This document shows positions 44,290-53,850 of a DNA stretch of 64,000 nt, piece after piece (the first letter of the stretch is position 1; each line of letters opens with the position of its first letter). The stretch spans positions 3,286,001 to 3,350,000 of the forward strand of contig NZ_CP069535.1 of NCBI RefSeq assembly GCF_016889805.1, read 5' to 3'. Below the pieces are notes generated by a model. That model did not search any database, was not told the origin of the DNA, and saw only the letters and a program-made list of their open reading frames with translations. Made by a program: the position numbers and the translations under genes. This stretch comes from Rhodanobacter sp. FDAARGOS 1247 (GTDB lineage Bacteria > Pseudomonadota > Gammaproteobacteria > Xanthomonadales > Rhodanobacteraceae).

Positions 44290-47200
44290 CTACAGCATGG
44301 CGGCAGCGCGCTCTGAATTGAACCGGTGCAGTGCATCGTGGCCCGCGATAACCGCCGGATGCTCCCAGGCCAGGTCTTGGTGCACTGGCGATGCTTCGCC
44401 CGAAGCCGGATGGAAGCGGGACATCGCTTCGATCAGCTGCTGCGTCTGGCGGCTAATGCCTATGCCATGCCCAAAGGCCGCGCCATGCTGTCTGATCGAT
44501 GCGACATTCGGCTCGTCGTCGATCGTGAGGTAGCCGGCCGACCACCTCCGGCCTCCAGCAGCCAGATGGCCATGGCCTCCATCTTCGAGAAACCGGCCCG
44601 GGCGCGAGCCCGTCGCCGGCAGCCCATGCACAGTTTCGACCGCGGCAACCGATTCGTCCGCCACGAGAGACACCGGGGCTACGGCCGTTGCGAGCCCGGC
44701 AGGCAACGGGGTCAGCAAATCGGCAAAGTCCGCGGCCGGAATCGCGTAACCATCACTGGGCTGCACGTAGCTGATGGCCAAATCGCCACCTTGGAAATGG
44801 TTCTTCACCTGAACCTGCTGGGTCACGTCACCGTCCACTAGGATGATCAGATCATCCCCGCTGCGATGGAAGCTCAGCCGGGTGCGGTCGATGCCGTTGA
44901 AGAACAACCAGTCCGTGCCGCCGCCGGTGTTGTCGATCACATCGCTGCCGGAGCCAACCTGCCAGATGTACTTGTCGTTGCCGGCACCGCCAAAGAGCAA
45001 ATCCTCGCCATCTTCGCCGACCAGGGTGTCGACACCGGCACCGCCGATCAGGATGTCCTTGCCCGAGCCGCTGAACGAGCCATTGCCGCCGGACAAGTAG
45101 TCATCGCCGTCACCGCCGTCGAACTTGTCGTCACCGCCGAAGCCGAAGATCGTGTCGTTGCCGCCCAGGCCATGAATGAGATCCCGCCCGTTGCTGCCTA
45201 GCAGCTGCTCGCCGGCCGAGGTGCCATCGACGGTGTTGGTGTAGTCGCCGTCATTACCCGGCTGTGTCGGGTTGCCGGTATCGCCGCCAGTGTCGCCACC
45301 GCCACCGTCGCCACCACTGCCACTGCCGACGAGTGCGTTGATGGCTGCCGTGTTCAACATGGACCCGCTGGCCGGCTGCACGTAGTCGATGGCGGCATCG
45401 CCACCCAGGAAGTGGTTGGTAACGCGCAGCGTGCTGTCTGCGTCGCCGTCCACCGTGATCAGCAGATCGTCGCCGTCACGGCTGAAGCCGAGCTGCGAGG
45501 CGGTGATACCGTCGTTGAAGAACACGCCATCGAAGCCGCCACCGGTGTTGTCGATCGTGTCCTGGCCACCGCCATAGACGTAGCTGTCGTCGCCCGCGCC
45601 GCCGAGCAGAACGTTGATGCCGTCCTCGCCGTTCAAGGTGTCATTGCCCACACCGCCCTCCAGCCGATCGGCGCCCGAGCCGGTGCTGCTGCCGTCACCA
45701 CCGGCCAGGTAGTCGTCGCCGTCGCCACCCTGCAGCGTGTCGTCACCGGCCAGGCCGAACAACTGATCGTCGCCGGCCAGGCCTTTGACTAGATCCTTGC
45801 CGGCACCGCCAACAAGTTGCTCGGCGGCGGCGGTGCCCTCCACGGTCTGGTCGTACAGGGGGCCGCCACCCTCGCCCGATGCGATCATCTGGGCGATTTG
45901 CGCTGCACTGAACGAATTTCCTCCATCGGGCTGAACGTATGCAATCGCCGCATCGCCACCAAGGAAATGGTCAGCGACGCGTACCGTGGGTGCGACAGCG
46001 CCGTCAACGAAGATCACCAGATCGTTCCCGTCGCGTGCGAAGGTCAATCGGCTGGCATCAATGCCGCCTTGGAAGAAAATGCCATCGTTGCCGCCACCAG
46101 CATTGTCGACTACGTCGCTGCCGGAGCCGCCAGCAAAAACATAGTAGTCATCACCCGCACCACCTTCGAGTAGGTCGTTGCCCGCGCCACCAATCAGAGT
46201 GTCGTTACCAAGCCCACCCTGCAGACGATCTTCGGCATCGCCGCCATCGAGATAATCGGCACCGTCGCCACCAGACAACAGATCCGCACCCGCACCACCG
46301 AATATGGAGTCATCACCCGCTTGACCCTCAAGGGTATCGTCACCCGCATAGCCTGACAGCGAGTTGTTCATACTGCTGCCGGCAATGGTGTTGCTCAGAT
46401 TGTTACCGTTGCCGGTCAAGGCGCCACCAACCAAGACCAAGTTCTCGACGTTGTCGGCCAGCGTCAAGTTGGTCTCAAAATGGCGCTCGACAGTGTCGTT
46501 GCCATCACCCTGATTCTCAAAGGCCTGGTCGCCCGAGGTTTCCAGAACCAGATAGTCATCACCCTGGCCACCGTACAACCGATCGACTCCACCGCCACCA
46601 GCCAGGTAGTTGTCGCCACTGCCGCCGATCAAGTCGTTGTCCAACGCATTGCCGGCACCAGATAGATCACCCGGGCCGACAAGTTCCAGCCGCTCGAAAT
46701 TGTCGCCGAGAGTCCAGTCGATGAGCGAGCGGACAGTATCGGTGCCTTCCCCGGCCAGCTCGATGGCCACGTCGTCGGTCCGGTCAACGATATACATGTC
46801 GTCACCCACACCGCCCAACAGACGATCCGCACCGGAGCCGCCATCCAACTCATTGTTCTGCTCGTTGCCGGTGATGACATTGTCGAGGGCGTTACCTGTA
46901 CCCGCATTGGCTGACGTACCTGTCATCAGAATCAGGTTCTCGACACCATCACCGAGCACGTAGTCAGAAGAGGACTCGACCGTGTCCGTGCCTTCCCCTG
47001 CATTCTCAATGATCTGGATTGAGCTGTCCGACACCACGTACGTATCGTTGTCCGTACCACCATAGAGACGGTCGCCTGCACCACCAGCGATCAAATCGTC
47101 GCCAGCGCCAGCGTGGATATCATCCTTTGCCGAAGTACCCGTCAGGGTATCCGCCTGGTCGGTGCCGCTGATCAGGTTGCGAGCGGTCAGATGCACCCAG

Positions 47201-50200
47201 GCTTTGGCGCTTTGGCCCCAAGTGTCAGTCGCGGTCAGATAGAACCCCGTATCCAGACCACCGTTGGGCACTATCCCTTGCAGCGAACCCGTCGTTGGGT
47301 CAACGGACAACCAGCTTGGCGCATTACTCTCCAGACCATAGGTCAACGTGTCATCCAACGCATCGGTGAAGACGCCGTTAGGTAGCTGGTACGTCAGGGT
47401 TTGTGTCGCGAAGCCCTCGATCTCTAGACTGGAATGCACCACCGGTGGATTGTTGGTATACGGCAGATGGTCAAGGCCGCCCCTGCGCACTGTGCCGTCC
47501 GCGAAGACGAACTGGTCGATCGACCCCGTAAGCTCAGCGCTATCGGATACATCCGCCCAATAGTTGTTCACGTGCAGCTGATTGGCAGAGTCCAGGCCCA
47601 CCTGCACAATAAGCGTCGTGCCGTCGCGACTGAATGTCACGTCGTTCGTGCTCACGTTGGCGCCGAATATTATCTGGTCCAGTGCTGCACTGGGCTCAGA
47701 ATCAATGGTGTCGGTGCCGTCTCCCGCATCGTAGTGGAAGGTGTCAGCACCTTGCCCGCCTTGCAGTGAGTCGTTCCCCAAGCCACCGTACAGATTGCTG
47801 TTAGCGCCACCCTTCAACGTGTCGTTGCCAGCGCCTCCGTAGAGATATCCACCACCCCAACTCGCGTCAAGCGTATCGTCGCCCGCATCGCCGTAGAGTT
47901 CGTCAGGCTGATCGGAACCGAACAGGCTGGAGCTGGTGCCATGATGTCCGCCGGACACGGTGTCATTGCCGTCGCCGCCGTGGATCACGTTGGCGTAACC
48001 GTTTCCGGTCAGGATATTGTCATAGGCATTACCGTTCAGGTTTCCGCCGCCAGCCGAACCTGTAAGGCTAAACAGGGTATCGCTTAAGGTCAGATTTTCT
48101 ACGTTCGCGTAGTCGCTCACAAAGAACGATGTCGGGGTGCCTGGGACGCCGAGCATGGATAGCGACAGCGTGACCGTGTCGTTGCCACCGGCCGCATCCT
48201 CGACAACGGTGTCTCCCTCCAAAACCCCGAGCACGTACTGGTCGTCCCCCGCGCCGCCATACAAAACATTCATGCCACTGGAAGTGTTCCCGTCGAGAAC
48301 ATCTGCGGCATCCGTACCCCACGCCGAAATATCCTCGCTGCCCAGCAGCTGAACTTCCTCAATGTTGCTGACCGAGTCGAGGTGGTAGGAATACTTTGCC
48401 TGAACAATGTCGAAGGACTGGTCATCGCCAGTACTCGGCTCGACGATCACGTCGTTTGGATTGTCCACGACGTAGATATCGTTGTATCTGCTGCCGTTCA
48501 GCGTATCCGCGCCTGCACCACCATCCAGCCTGTAAACGATGTCAGAGTGAATGTTGCTCGATGACATATCGACCGTAATGACGTTGTCCAAGTCGTTGCC
48601 GACGAGGTCGCGCGGGTCGACGCTGTCGCCGTAGCCCCTCTGAAGCCAAGGCGATGGCTTGGCAACGAGATTTTCCACATTGTCTGGAAGCTTGACATCG
48701 TATGCGTTGGTGTACAGCGTATCCTGGCCCTCATCGGGATTCTCGATGATCGTGGCGGGAAGGTTGTACCAGAGCCGATAGTCGTCACCGATCACGTTGT
48801 AGGTATCATTTCCCGTGCCGCCGTACATCGTGCCATCAACATCCGACAAGACGTCGTTACCCGCCTCTCCTCTGAGTACATCAGAGTCGTAGCTGCCGTA
48901 CCACGCATCGCTGGTACTGATCCTGTCATTTCCGGCACCGCCTGAAATCGTGTCCTTACCGACCCCACCATTCAGAACATTATCGGCAGAATCCCCTTGG
49001 AAGATGTCATCTCCAGACGTGCCGGTCCAATCGCCGGGGCTGATACGAAAATTACCTGCTGTCAGCTGTGATCCGTCCGAGAACTGGATGACGTGAGTGC
49101 CGTTCGCCTCCGCGAGAAAGCCTTTGAGTAAAAGGGTTTCTGGATATGCCAAACCTCTATGTATGTAGAGATCATTTCCACTGATCTGGTAGTTATTGAC
49201 CTCGCTGCCAAGGAAATCGCAAACAATCGTGTCACTGCCGGCATCGCTGTCGCCCAGCCCTACAATCGTTTCCAGAGCATCATCGCCAATGTAGTACGTG
49301 TCATTCCCCGCACCACCTTCAAGGGTATCGTTGCCCGGACCGCCGTATATCTTGTCGTCGCCAGCACCACCATTGATGTAGTCGTCTCCCAACAGACCAT
49401 AGATCGTGTTGTCGTCGTCATTGCCATAGATGCGATCGGTGCCATCGGTGCCACTGACTGGGTCAACACCGCTGCCGACAATTGGAGGTGTCGTGAGCCC
49501 CAAAAGCTGTTCCAGATCAGACTTGGTCGTTACCCCACCGTCGCTGAAGTGGATGCTTATGGAAGCATCGGGACCGAAGTAGCCGCGAACGGTCAATACG
49601 TCTCCAGTAGCAGAGTTATGGATGACCAGGTTGTCTCCATCCAACGAATAGCCGAGAGCAGTGGCTTGAATACTTGAGCCGAACGAGATTGCGTCCTGCC
49701 CTGCATCTTCACCGGCGACTTGCAAGATGCGGTCAACGCCGAAACCGCTTTCGAAATGGTAGGTATCGTTGCCGACACCACCGATGAGCTCGTCATTCCC
49801 GCCTCCACCGGTCAGGTCGTCGTCGCCGGCACCGCCGTAGACGATGTCATCGCCTGTCAAGGTCTTGACCAAGTCCCCGCCCAGCAAAATGTCGTTGCCG
49901 GCCCCGCCATTAAGGGTGTCGTTTCCTCCCTGCCCATAGATCGTGTCGTTGCCGTCACCGCCATCAAGTACGTCGTCGCCGTCGTTACCGGCAAGCAAGT
50001 CGACACCATCCCCGCCGGAAAGTGAATCGTTGCCCGCGCCACCATCGAGGGTGTCGTCGCCGACGCCGCCAATCAGTGCATCGTTACCGGCCCCACCCCA
50101 AAGTTTGTCGTTGGCGACCCCGCCATTCAGCCGATCGTTGCCATCTTCACCGTTCAGTTCATCCTCGTCGGCGCCGCCGTCAAGCACATCGTCTCCGACC

Positions 50201-52914
50201 CCGCCAAACAGCTTGTCGTCACCGACACCGCCATCCAGCACATCGTTTCCGCCATTACCCTGAAGTTCATCGTTTCCTGCACCACCGAACAGGAAATCGT
50301 TCCCGTGATAGGTGGCGGCTAGCTGCGACTCGTCTGCATCGCCAACTAGCAGATCATCACCATCCCCGCCATAGAGCACGTCCCCATTGCCGAAGCCGTA
50401 CAACTTATCGTTGCCCGCGCCGCCATCGAGGATATCTTTGCCATGCAGGCTGCCAGCGATGTCGGCGCTATCACCGTTCAGGGTATCGGCGCCGTCTCTG
50501 CCATAGAGAACGTCGTTGCCGCCATCGCCCATCAGCAGGTCGTCACCTATGCCGCCGTCCAATATATCGTTACCGAACCGGGCGTTTGCGAGCCCATTGT
50601 CGCCACGTATCTGGTCGTTCCCATCCCCGCCGAACAAGGTATCGTCACCGTCGTCACCGTAGATGGCATCGTTGCCAATCCCGCCGTCGATGTAGTCGGC
50701 ATCCGTATCCCCTTGCTGGACAGGTGAAACCTCACCACGCCCAGAAAGCCGATCATCTCCGTCACCACCGTAAACGATGTCGTTTCCGCCACCTCCCCAG
50801 ACCTGGTCATTGCCTGAGCCCGCATCGATCAAGTCATTACCGCAGGGATTGGCGCTACTTGAAATCTGTGCCGTGAGATCAATGCCAGGTATCCAATGCG
50901 ACGGCGTATCACCATTGATCATGTCATCGTCGGCGCCACCGTAAATGACGTCATCATCCGCTCCCCCAACAAGCTCATCTCCACCCGCCCCACCCTGGAT
51001 TGTGTCCCTGCCTTCACCTGCGAGGATGGTGTCATCCCCCATCCCCCCATCGATGATGTCATCGCCGCTTGCGGCCACATTGGGATCCAGAAATGCTGTC
51101 TGTTTGGCGGTAACAATGACAACGCTATCCGCGCCACCGGCTGTGTCAGGTTCCTTTCGGACATACCAGCCTTTTCCCTGAGCGAGAACCACCGAACCCA
51201 GCTGCATGATGTCTTCTTCAACGCGCTGGCGCTGGCTTTTCCCGCTACCATCCACCTCATCGCTCCAGTCCTCCATATCCGTGAGTTCGGAGCCATCGAT
51301 GATGAAATCGTTGCCGTCTCCACCTGCGAGATGGTCATTGCCGGTTCCGCCAAAAAGGAGATCCGACCCAGCACCGCCATCCAACGTGTCATCGCCGGCG
51401 CCCCCGTGCAGACCGTCATCCCCTGCGAGGCCCGCATACAGGTCGTTACCTCCATTCATTCCTGCATTTCCAAACAAATCATCTTGGTCACTGAGTGAAT
51501 TTGTCTGAGGCGTGGGTATTTGCCCACTCAGCGTGATACCCAGGTCGCCGTTACTCCAATCCTTTACAAGAATGACGTTTCCCGTTGTCACATTTTTGAT
51601 GGAAAGACTCTGAGACGGCAGTGAAAGATCGGCCGATACTAGAAATTTCCCATCCATTGAACGCCAAGTTTCCACTGAAAGCCTGTCGCCTACGGAAAAC
51701 TGGTTATTATTGATCTCGATCTGACCACTTCTATCACTATCGTAGATAGTATCAACGCTTCCGGGAGTCGCGGCCAAATCGTCGAGCGAAAAATTGTAGC
51801 GATCGAATCCATCACCCCCTTCCAACTGATCGCTGCCAGCACCGCCATCGAGATAGTCGTTATCGTCGCCGCCATACAGTGCATCCGAGCCGCCGCTACC
51901 GCGGAGCGTATCCTCATTTCTGTCACCAAAAATCAGGTCGTTCTGTTCCCCACCCGTCAAAATATCGTTACCCAACCCACCTTTAATATAATTTCGGTCA
52001 TCCGTTCCCGTAATATTGTCCGGACCTTCGCTCTCAAGTGTAACGTTGACTACTTTATTGTAAAGGTAGCTCGAGTATAAAAACGTCTCAGCGACTGACA
52101 ACTCCAGACCAAGCCCCATAGCTGTAAGATAAATAGGTAAATGCTTCGCTGTGGAGAAAATTGTCGCCCTGTATGAATCATATATCGCCCGATCACCAAC
52201 ATATCGTTCACTATTTTCAGGCGTAAGAAGATAACCATCCGTTCCACCAATAAATTGCGCGATAGCATGCGTAACGCTAGGCCCAAGATCCGTGATCACG
52301 TGTTCCAACTTGAATTCCGGCATAAGCAATAGCTGGCGATCAGTCGCCGTTGCGTAGATCCTGACCTCGCCGAATTGCTGACCCGCCGCGGCAACCAAAT
52401 CGGTCGCTCTCACATAATTAATTACCTGCGATCCACCGGCAGGGGTGCCATACTGCCCCGCAGCACCGTAGGCATTAAACGTTTCCCCATAGAGGCCATA
52501 TTCAAACGCCGTTACTTGGGCCAGCGAACCGCCAAGAGAGTGCCCTGTAACCGTCACCGACACCGGCCCACCACTTGGACTCGAATGCTTTGCCAAATCA
52601 AGAGCTATTTCAACCAAGTGTCTCGCGTCATCAATCTGCTGATTGATGCGCTGTAAGGCCATCTGACCATCGGCCTCCACAAGATCCCGCAATATATCGG
52701 TCCCGGTGCCATTGTCATCAAATTCAGTGCCACGATGGGCGACAACGAGCTCGCCCGTAATTTTATTTCTATATATGGCGCCGTAGTAACCCGACGTAGT
52801 GTTTTGCAGCGTCTTGTAGACCTCGAAGTCGGTGCCATCCACCGCATGGCCGTCTGGCCAACTCTTATATGAATCCGCTGCCATTCGAGCATAATCATCC
52901 GTTGAGATTGCCAT
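44290..52914 (-). CDS. Giant RTX protein with N-terminal class 3 lipase domain
   Basis: This 2874-residue protein is probably exported in one step by the HlyB/HlyD pair upstream. Residues ~1-230 form a lipase_3 alpha/beta hydrolase: oxyanion region VVAHRGTEF, nucleophile S126 in TGHSLGGS, probable acid D172 (ATDLVA) and His H216 (THAIAQF). Calcium-binding GGxGxDxLx nonapeptides start at ~297 and recur to ~2640 in blocks, separated by about six HCBP-related modules (e.g. 1075-1135, 1742-1808, 2277-2330, 2458-2518, 2669-2723) and one cadherin/He_PIG-like domain (~1819-1908). A distinct ~130-residue tail closes the protein. GC rises from ~43 % at the 5' end to ~63 % at the 3' end. A secreted (phospho)lipase toxin is inferred. 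Confidence 0.88.
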   Translation of the reverse strand: MAISTDDYARMAADSYKSWPDGHAVDGTDFEVYKTLQNTTSGYYGAIYRNKITGELVVAHRGTEFDDNGTGTDILRDLVEADGQMALQRINQQIDDARHLVEIALDLAKHSSPSGGPVSVTVTGHSLGGSLAQVTAFEYGLYGETFNAYGAAGQYGTPAGGSQVINYVRATDLVAAAGQQFGEVRIYATATDRQLLLMPEFKLEHVITDLGPSVTHAIAQFIGGTDGYLLTPENSERYVGDRAIYDSYRATIFSTAKHLPIYLTAMGLGLELSVAETFLYSSYLYNKVVNVTLESEGPDNITGTDDRNYIKGGLGNDILTGGEQNDLIFGDRNEDTLRGSGGSDALYGGDDNDYLDGGAGSDQLEGGDGFDRYNFSLDDLAATPGSVDTIYDSDRSGQIEINNNQFSVGDRLSVETWRSMDGKFLVSADLSLPSQSLSIKNVTTGNVILVKDWSNGDLGITLSGQIPTPQTNSLSDQDDLFGNAGMNGGNDLYAGLAGDDGLHGGAGDDTLDGGAGSDLLFGGTGNDHLAGGDGNDFIIDGSELTDMEDWSDEVDGSGKSQRQRVEEDIMQLGSVVLAQGKGWYVRKEPDTAGGADSVVIVTAKQTAFLDPNVAASGDDIIDGGMGDDTILAGEGRDTIQGGAGGDELVGGADDDVIYGGADDDMINGDTPSHWIPGIDLTAQISSSANPCGNDLIDAGSGNDQVWGGGGNDIVYGGDGDDRLSGRGEVSPVQQGDTDADYIDGGIGNDAIYGDDGDDTLFGGDGNDQIRGDNGLANARFGNDILDGGIGDDLLMGDGGNDVLYGRDGADTLNGDSADIAGSLHGKDILDGGAGNDKLYGFGNGDVLYGGDGDDLLVGDADESQLAATYHGNDFLFGGAGNDELQGNGGNDVLDGGVGDDKLFGGVGDDVLDGGADEDELNGEDGNDRLNGGVANDKLWGGAGNDALIGGVGDDTLDGGAGNDSLSGGDGVDLLAGNDGDDVLDGGDGNDTIYGQGGNDTLNGGAGNDILLGGDLVKTLTGDDIVYGGAGDDDLTGGGGNDELIGGVGNDTYHFESGFGVDRILQVAGEDAGQDAISFGSSIQATALGYSLDGDNLVIHNSATGDVLTVRGYFGPDASISIHFSDGGVTTKSDLEQLLGLTTPPIVGSGVDPVSGTDGTDRIYGNDDDNTIYGLLGDDYINGGAGDDKIYGGPGNDTLEGGAGNDTYYIGDDALETIVGLGDSDAGSDTIVCDFLGSEVNNYQISGNDLYIHRGLAYPETLLLKGFLAEANGTHVIQFSDGSQLTAGNFRISPGDWTGTSGDDIFQGDSADNVLNGGVGKDTISGGAGNDRISTSDAWYGSYDSDVLRGEAGNDVLSDVDGTMYGGTGNDTYNVIGDDYRLWYNLPATIIENPDEGQDTLYTNAYDVKLPDNVENLVAKPSPWLQRGYGDSVDPRDLVGNDLDNVITVDMSSSNIHSDIVYRLDGGAGADTLNGSRYNDIYVVDNPNDVIVEPSTGDDQSFDIVQAKYSYHLDSVSNIEEVQLLGSEDISAWGTDAADVLDGNTSSGMNVLYGGAGDDQYVLGVLEGDTVVEDAAGGNDTVTLSLSMLGVPGTPTSFFVSDYANVENLTLSDTLFSLTGSAGGGNLNGNAYDNILTGNGYANVIHGGDGNDTVSGGHHGTSSSLFGSDQPDELYGDAGDDTLDASWGGGYLYGGAGNDTLKGGANSNLYGGLGNDSLQGGQGADTFHYDAGDGTDTIDSEPSAALDQIIFGANVSTNDVTFSRDGTTLIVQVGLDSANQLHVNNYWADVSDSAELTGSIDQFVFADGTVRRGGLDHLPYTNNPPVVHSSLEIEGFATQTLTYQLPNGVFTDALDDTLTYGLESNAPSWLSVDPTTGSLQGIVPNGGLDTGFYLTATDTWGQSAKAWVHLTARNLISGTDQADTLTGTSAKDDIHAGAGDDLIAGGAGDRLYGGTDNDTYVVSDSSIQIIENAGEGTDTVESSSDYVLGDGVENLILMTGTSANAGTGNALDNVITGNEQNNELDGGSGADRLLGGVGDDMYIVDRTDDVAIELAGEGTDTVRSLIDWTLGDNFERLELVGPGDLSGAGNALDNDLIGGSGDNYLAGGGGVDRLYGGQGDDYLVLETSGDQAFENQGDGNDTVERHFETNLTLADNVENLVLVGGALTGNGNNLSNTIAGSSMNNSLSGYAGDDTLEGQAGDDSIFGGAGADLLSGGDGADYLDGGDAEDRLQGGLGNDTLIGGAGNDLLEGGAGDDYYVFAGGSGSDVVDNAGGGNDGIFFQGGIDASRLTFARDGNDLVIFVDGAVAPTVRVADHFLGGDAAIAYVQPDGGNSFSAAQIAQMIASGEGGGPLYDQTVEGTAAAEQLVGGAGKDLVKGLAGDDQLFGLAGDDTLQGGDGDDYLAGGDGSSTGSGADRLEGGVGNDTLNGEDGINVLLGGAGDDSYVYGGGQDTIDNTGGGFDGVFFNDGITASQLGFSRDGDDLLITVDGDADSTLRVTNHFLGGDAAIDYVQPASGSMLNTAAINALVGSGSGGDGGGGDTGGDTGNPTQPGNDGDYTNTVDGTSAGEQLLGSNGRDLIHGLGGNDTIFGFGGDDKFDGGDGDDYLSGGNGSFSGSGKDILIGGAGVDTLVGEDGEDLLFGGAGNDKYIWQVGSGSDVIDNTGGGTDWLFFNGIDRTRLSFHRSGDDLIILVDGDVTQQVQVKNHFQGGDLAISYVQPSDGYAIPAADFADLLTPLPAGLATAVAPVSLVADESVAAVETVHGLPATGSRPGRFLEDGGHGHLAAGGRRWSAGYLTIDDEPNVASIRQHGAAFGHGIGISRQTQQLIEAMSRFHPASGEASPVHQDLAWEHPAVIAGHDALHRFNSERAAAML
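44761..46113 (-). repeat. Triplicated module at the RTX C-terminus
   Basis: Three related stretches of about 180 bp (46113-45930, 45555-45373, 44940-44761) encode HCBP-related units beginning DN(A/T)GGGxDxxFF and ending YVQP. Each is coupled to an RTX block; spacing between copies is about 557 and 612 bp. The duplication happened at DNA level and has since diverged. Confidence 0.7.
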
Positions 52915-52917
52915 GGG

Positions 52918-53505
52918 TTAGTCCCTCCCTGAATTTATGGATAGTGTGTAGAAATCGCCTGGTATTTCTATGGGGTAAGACCTACTAAATGCGCAGTTAA
53001 GCGAGTATTGCCCGGGCGATCCACTCGGGCAGGTTACATAACTCTGCGCCCCATACTTCAGGTCAATGCCATTCAGCATAAATGACTGTTTTCTACCGTC
53101 TTTTCGTACAATATATATATTGATGGCGGTGAGTTCCCATCGACACACGCCCATTCCGTAGTAGTTCGACGGCTCGTACATATCCCTGTAAACGAATCCT
53201 TCATACCCACCATGTCCTGTGATAGCCACTTTTAATGTGGGGTCCATCGTGAAAATTGGCTTCATACCACCCAGCGCCATTCCGTAATCCACCGGCAAGC
53301 ATGAATCATCAGCAATGTTATATTGCAATCTTCCACGCATACCTTCGATCACGGCGCTTTGACCCGTTATCGAAATATCTAATCGCTGCCGCTCGTGCGG
53401 CGCGGGATTGGTCCTTACATCCGGGGCAGGTACTCTCTCAGTGCGGCCGCATCCGAGACATAGTGCATAGAGCAACGTCAGTGTAATTAGGCTTATCTTC
53501 CGCAT
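52918..53505 (-). CDS. Cysteine-rich exported lipoprotein, putative immunity partner of the RTX lipase
   Basis: This 195-residue protein has a signal peptide MRKISLITLTLLYALCLGC with a suboptimal lipobox (CLGC, C19). The mature part has four cysteines (C69, C121, C159, C171) able to form two disulfides and a beta-rich pattern (GRLQYNIADDSCLPVDYG, LKVAITGHGGYEGFVY, RWELTAINIYIV). It resembles no enzyme. TAA-CCC-ATG couples it directly to the RTX lipase start. Low GC (~43-46 %) matches the lipase head. Small periplasmic lipoproteins beside secreted lipases are often immunity proteins; that role is inferred, and a chaperone is the alternative. Confidence 0.7.
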   Translation of the reverse strand: MRKISLITLTLLYALCLGCGRTERVPAPDVRTNPAPHERQRLDISITGQSAVIEGMRGRLQYNIADDSCLPVDYGMALGGMKPIFTMDPTLKVAITGHGGYEGFVYRDMYEPSNYYGMGVCRWELTAINIYIVRKDGRKQSFMLNGIDLKYGAQSYVTCPSGSPGQYSLNCAFSRSYPIEIPGDFYTLSINSGRD

Positions 53506-53690
53506 GAAATTCGATCCATTCGTCTGATAAATTTTGTCAACATTTTCGGCATAAAAGCCGACCTTTGCTAATTTGGAGAAGATCGAATCCAGGCTCACCA
53601 TCCTAAACTTCGAGCTAAATTTGAGCTTGTTTTTTCGTCCTGTGCTTCGGTGTGAAGGACGAGAAGGCCCAGTCGAACTGGTAGCACCCA

Positions 53691-53789
53691 TTACCGTTTC
53701 ATAGGCCTGTTCACCACCGCAGCGCGCTTGTTGCATATACCGGGCCGTATGAGCACGGCGGGTGAAATCAGAGACACGATGAGATTCAT
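53691..53789 (-). CDS. Possible 32-residue peptide with strong ribosome site
   Basis: In the 345-bp gap between hlyD and the lipoprotein (53506-53850), an ATG at 53789 preceded by GGAGGTTTGATT opens a 32-residue frame starting MNLIVSLISPAVLIRPG and ending in TAA. The gap is AT-rich. It may be a leader or regulatory peptide, or the ribosome site may be fortuitous. Nothing else is seen in the gap except a frame open upstream of the lipoprotein that lacks a credible start. Confidence 0.25.
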   Translation of the reverse strand: MNLIVSLISPAVLIRPGICNKRAAVVNRPMKR

Positions 53790-53850
53790 AATCAAACCTC
53801 CAATTTTTCAGGAGTCGAAATTTCGATCGTTTCTGTCAAGTTTTTTGATT

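Noticed and set aside
44290..52914. Regularly spaced repeats that could suggest a CRISPR array
   Set aside because: The periodicity is the codon-level nonapeptide repeat of a single open RTX frame, with degenerate units and no constant-length spacers.
53506..53790. N-terminal extension of the lipoprotein, since its frame stays open for ~280 bp upstream
   Set aside because: An extended start would bury the clear signal peptide starting at 53505, and no ribosome site precedes the upstream candidates.
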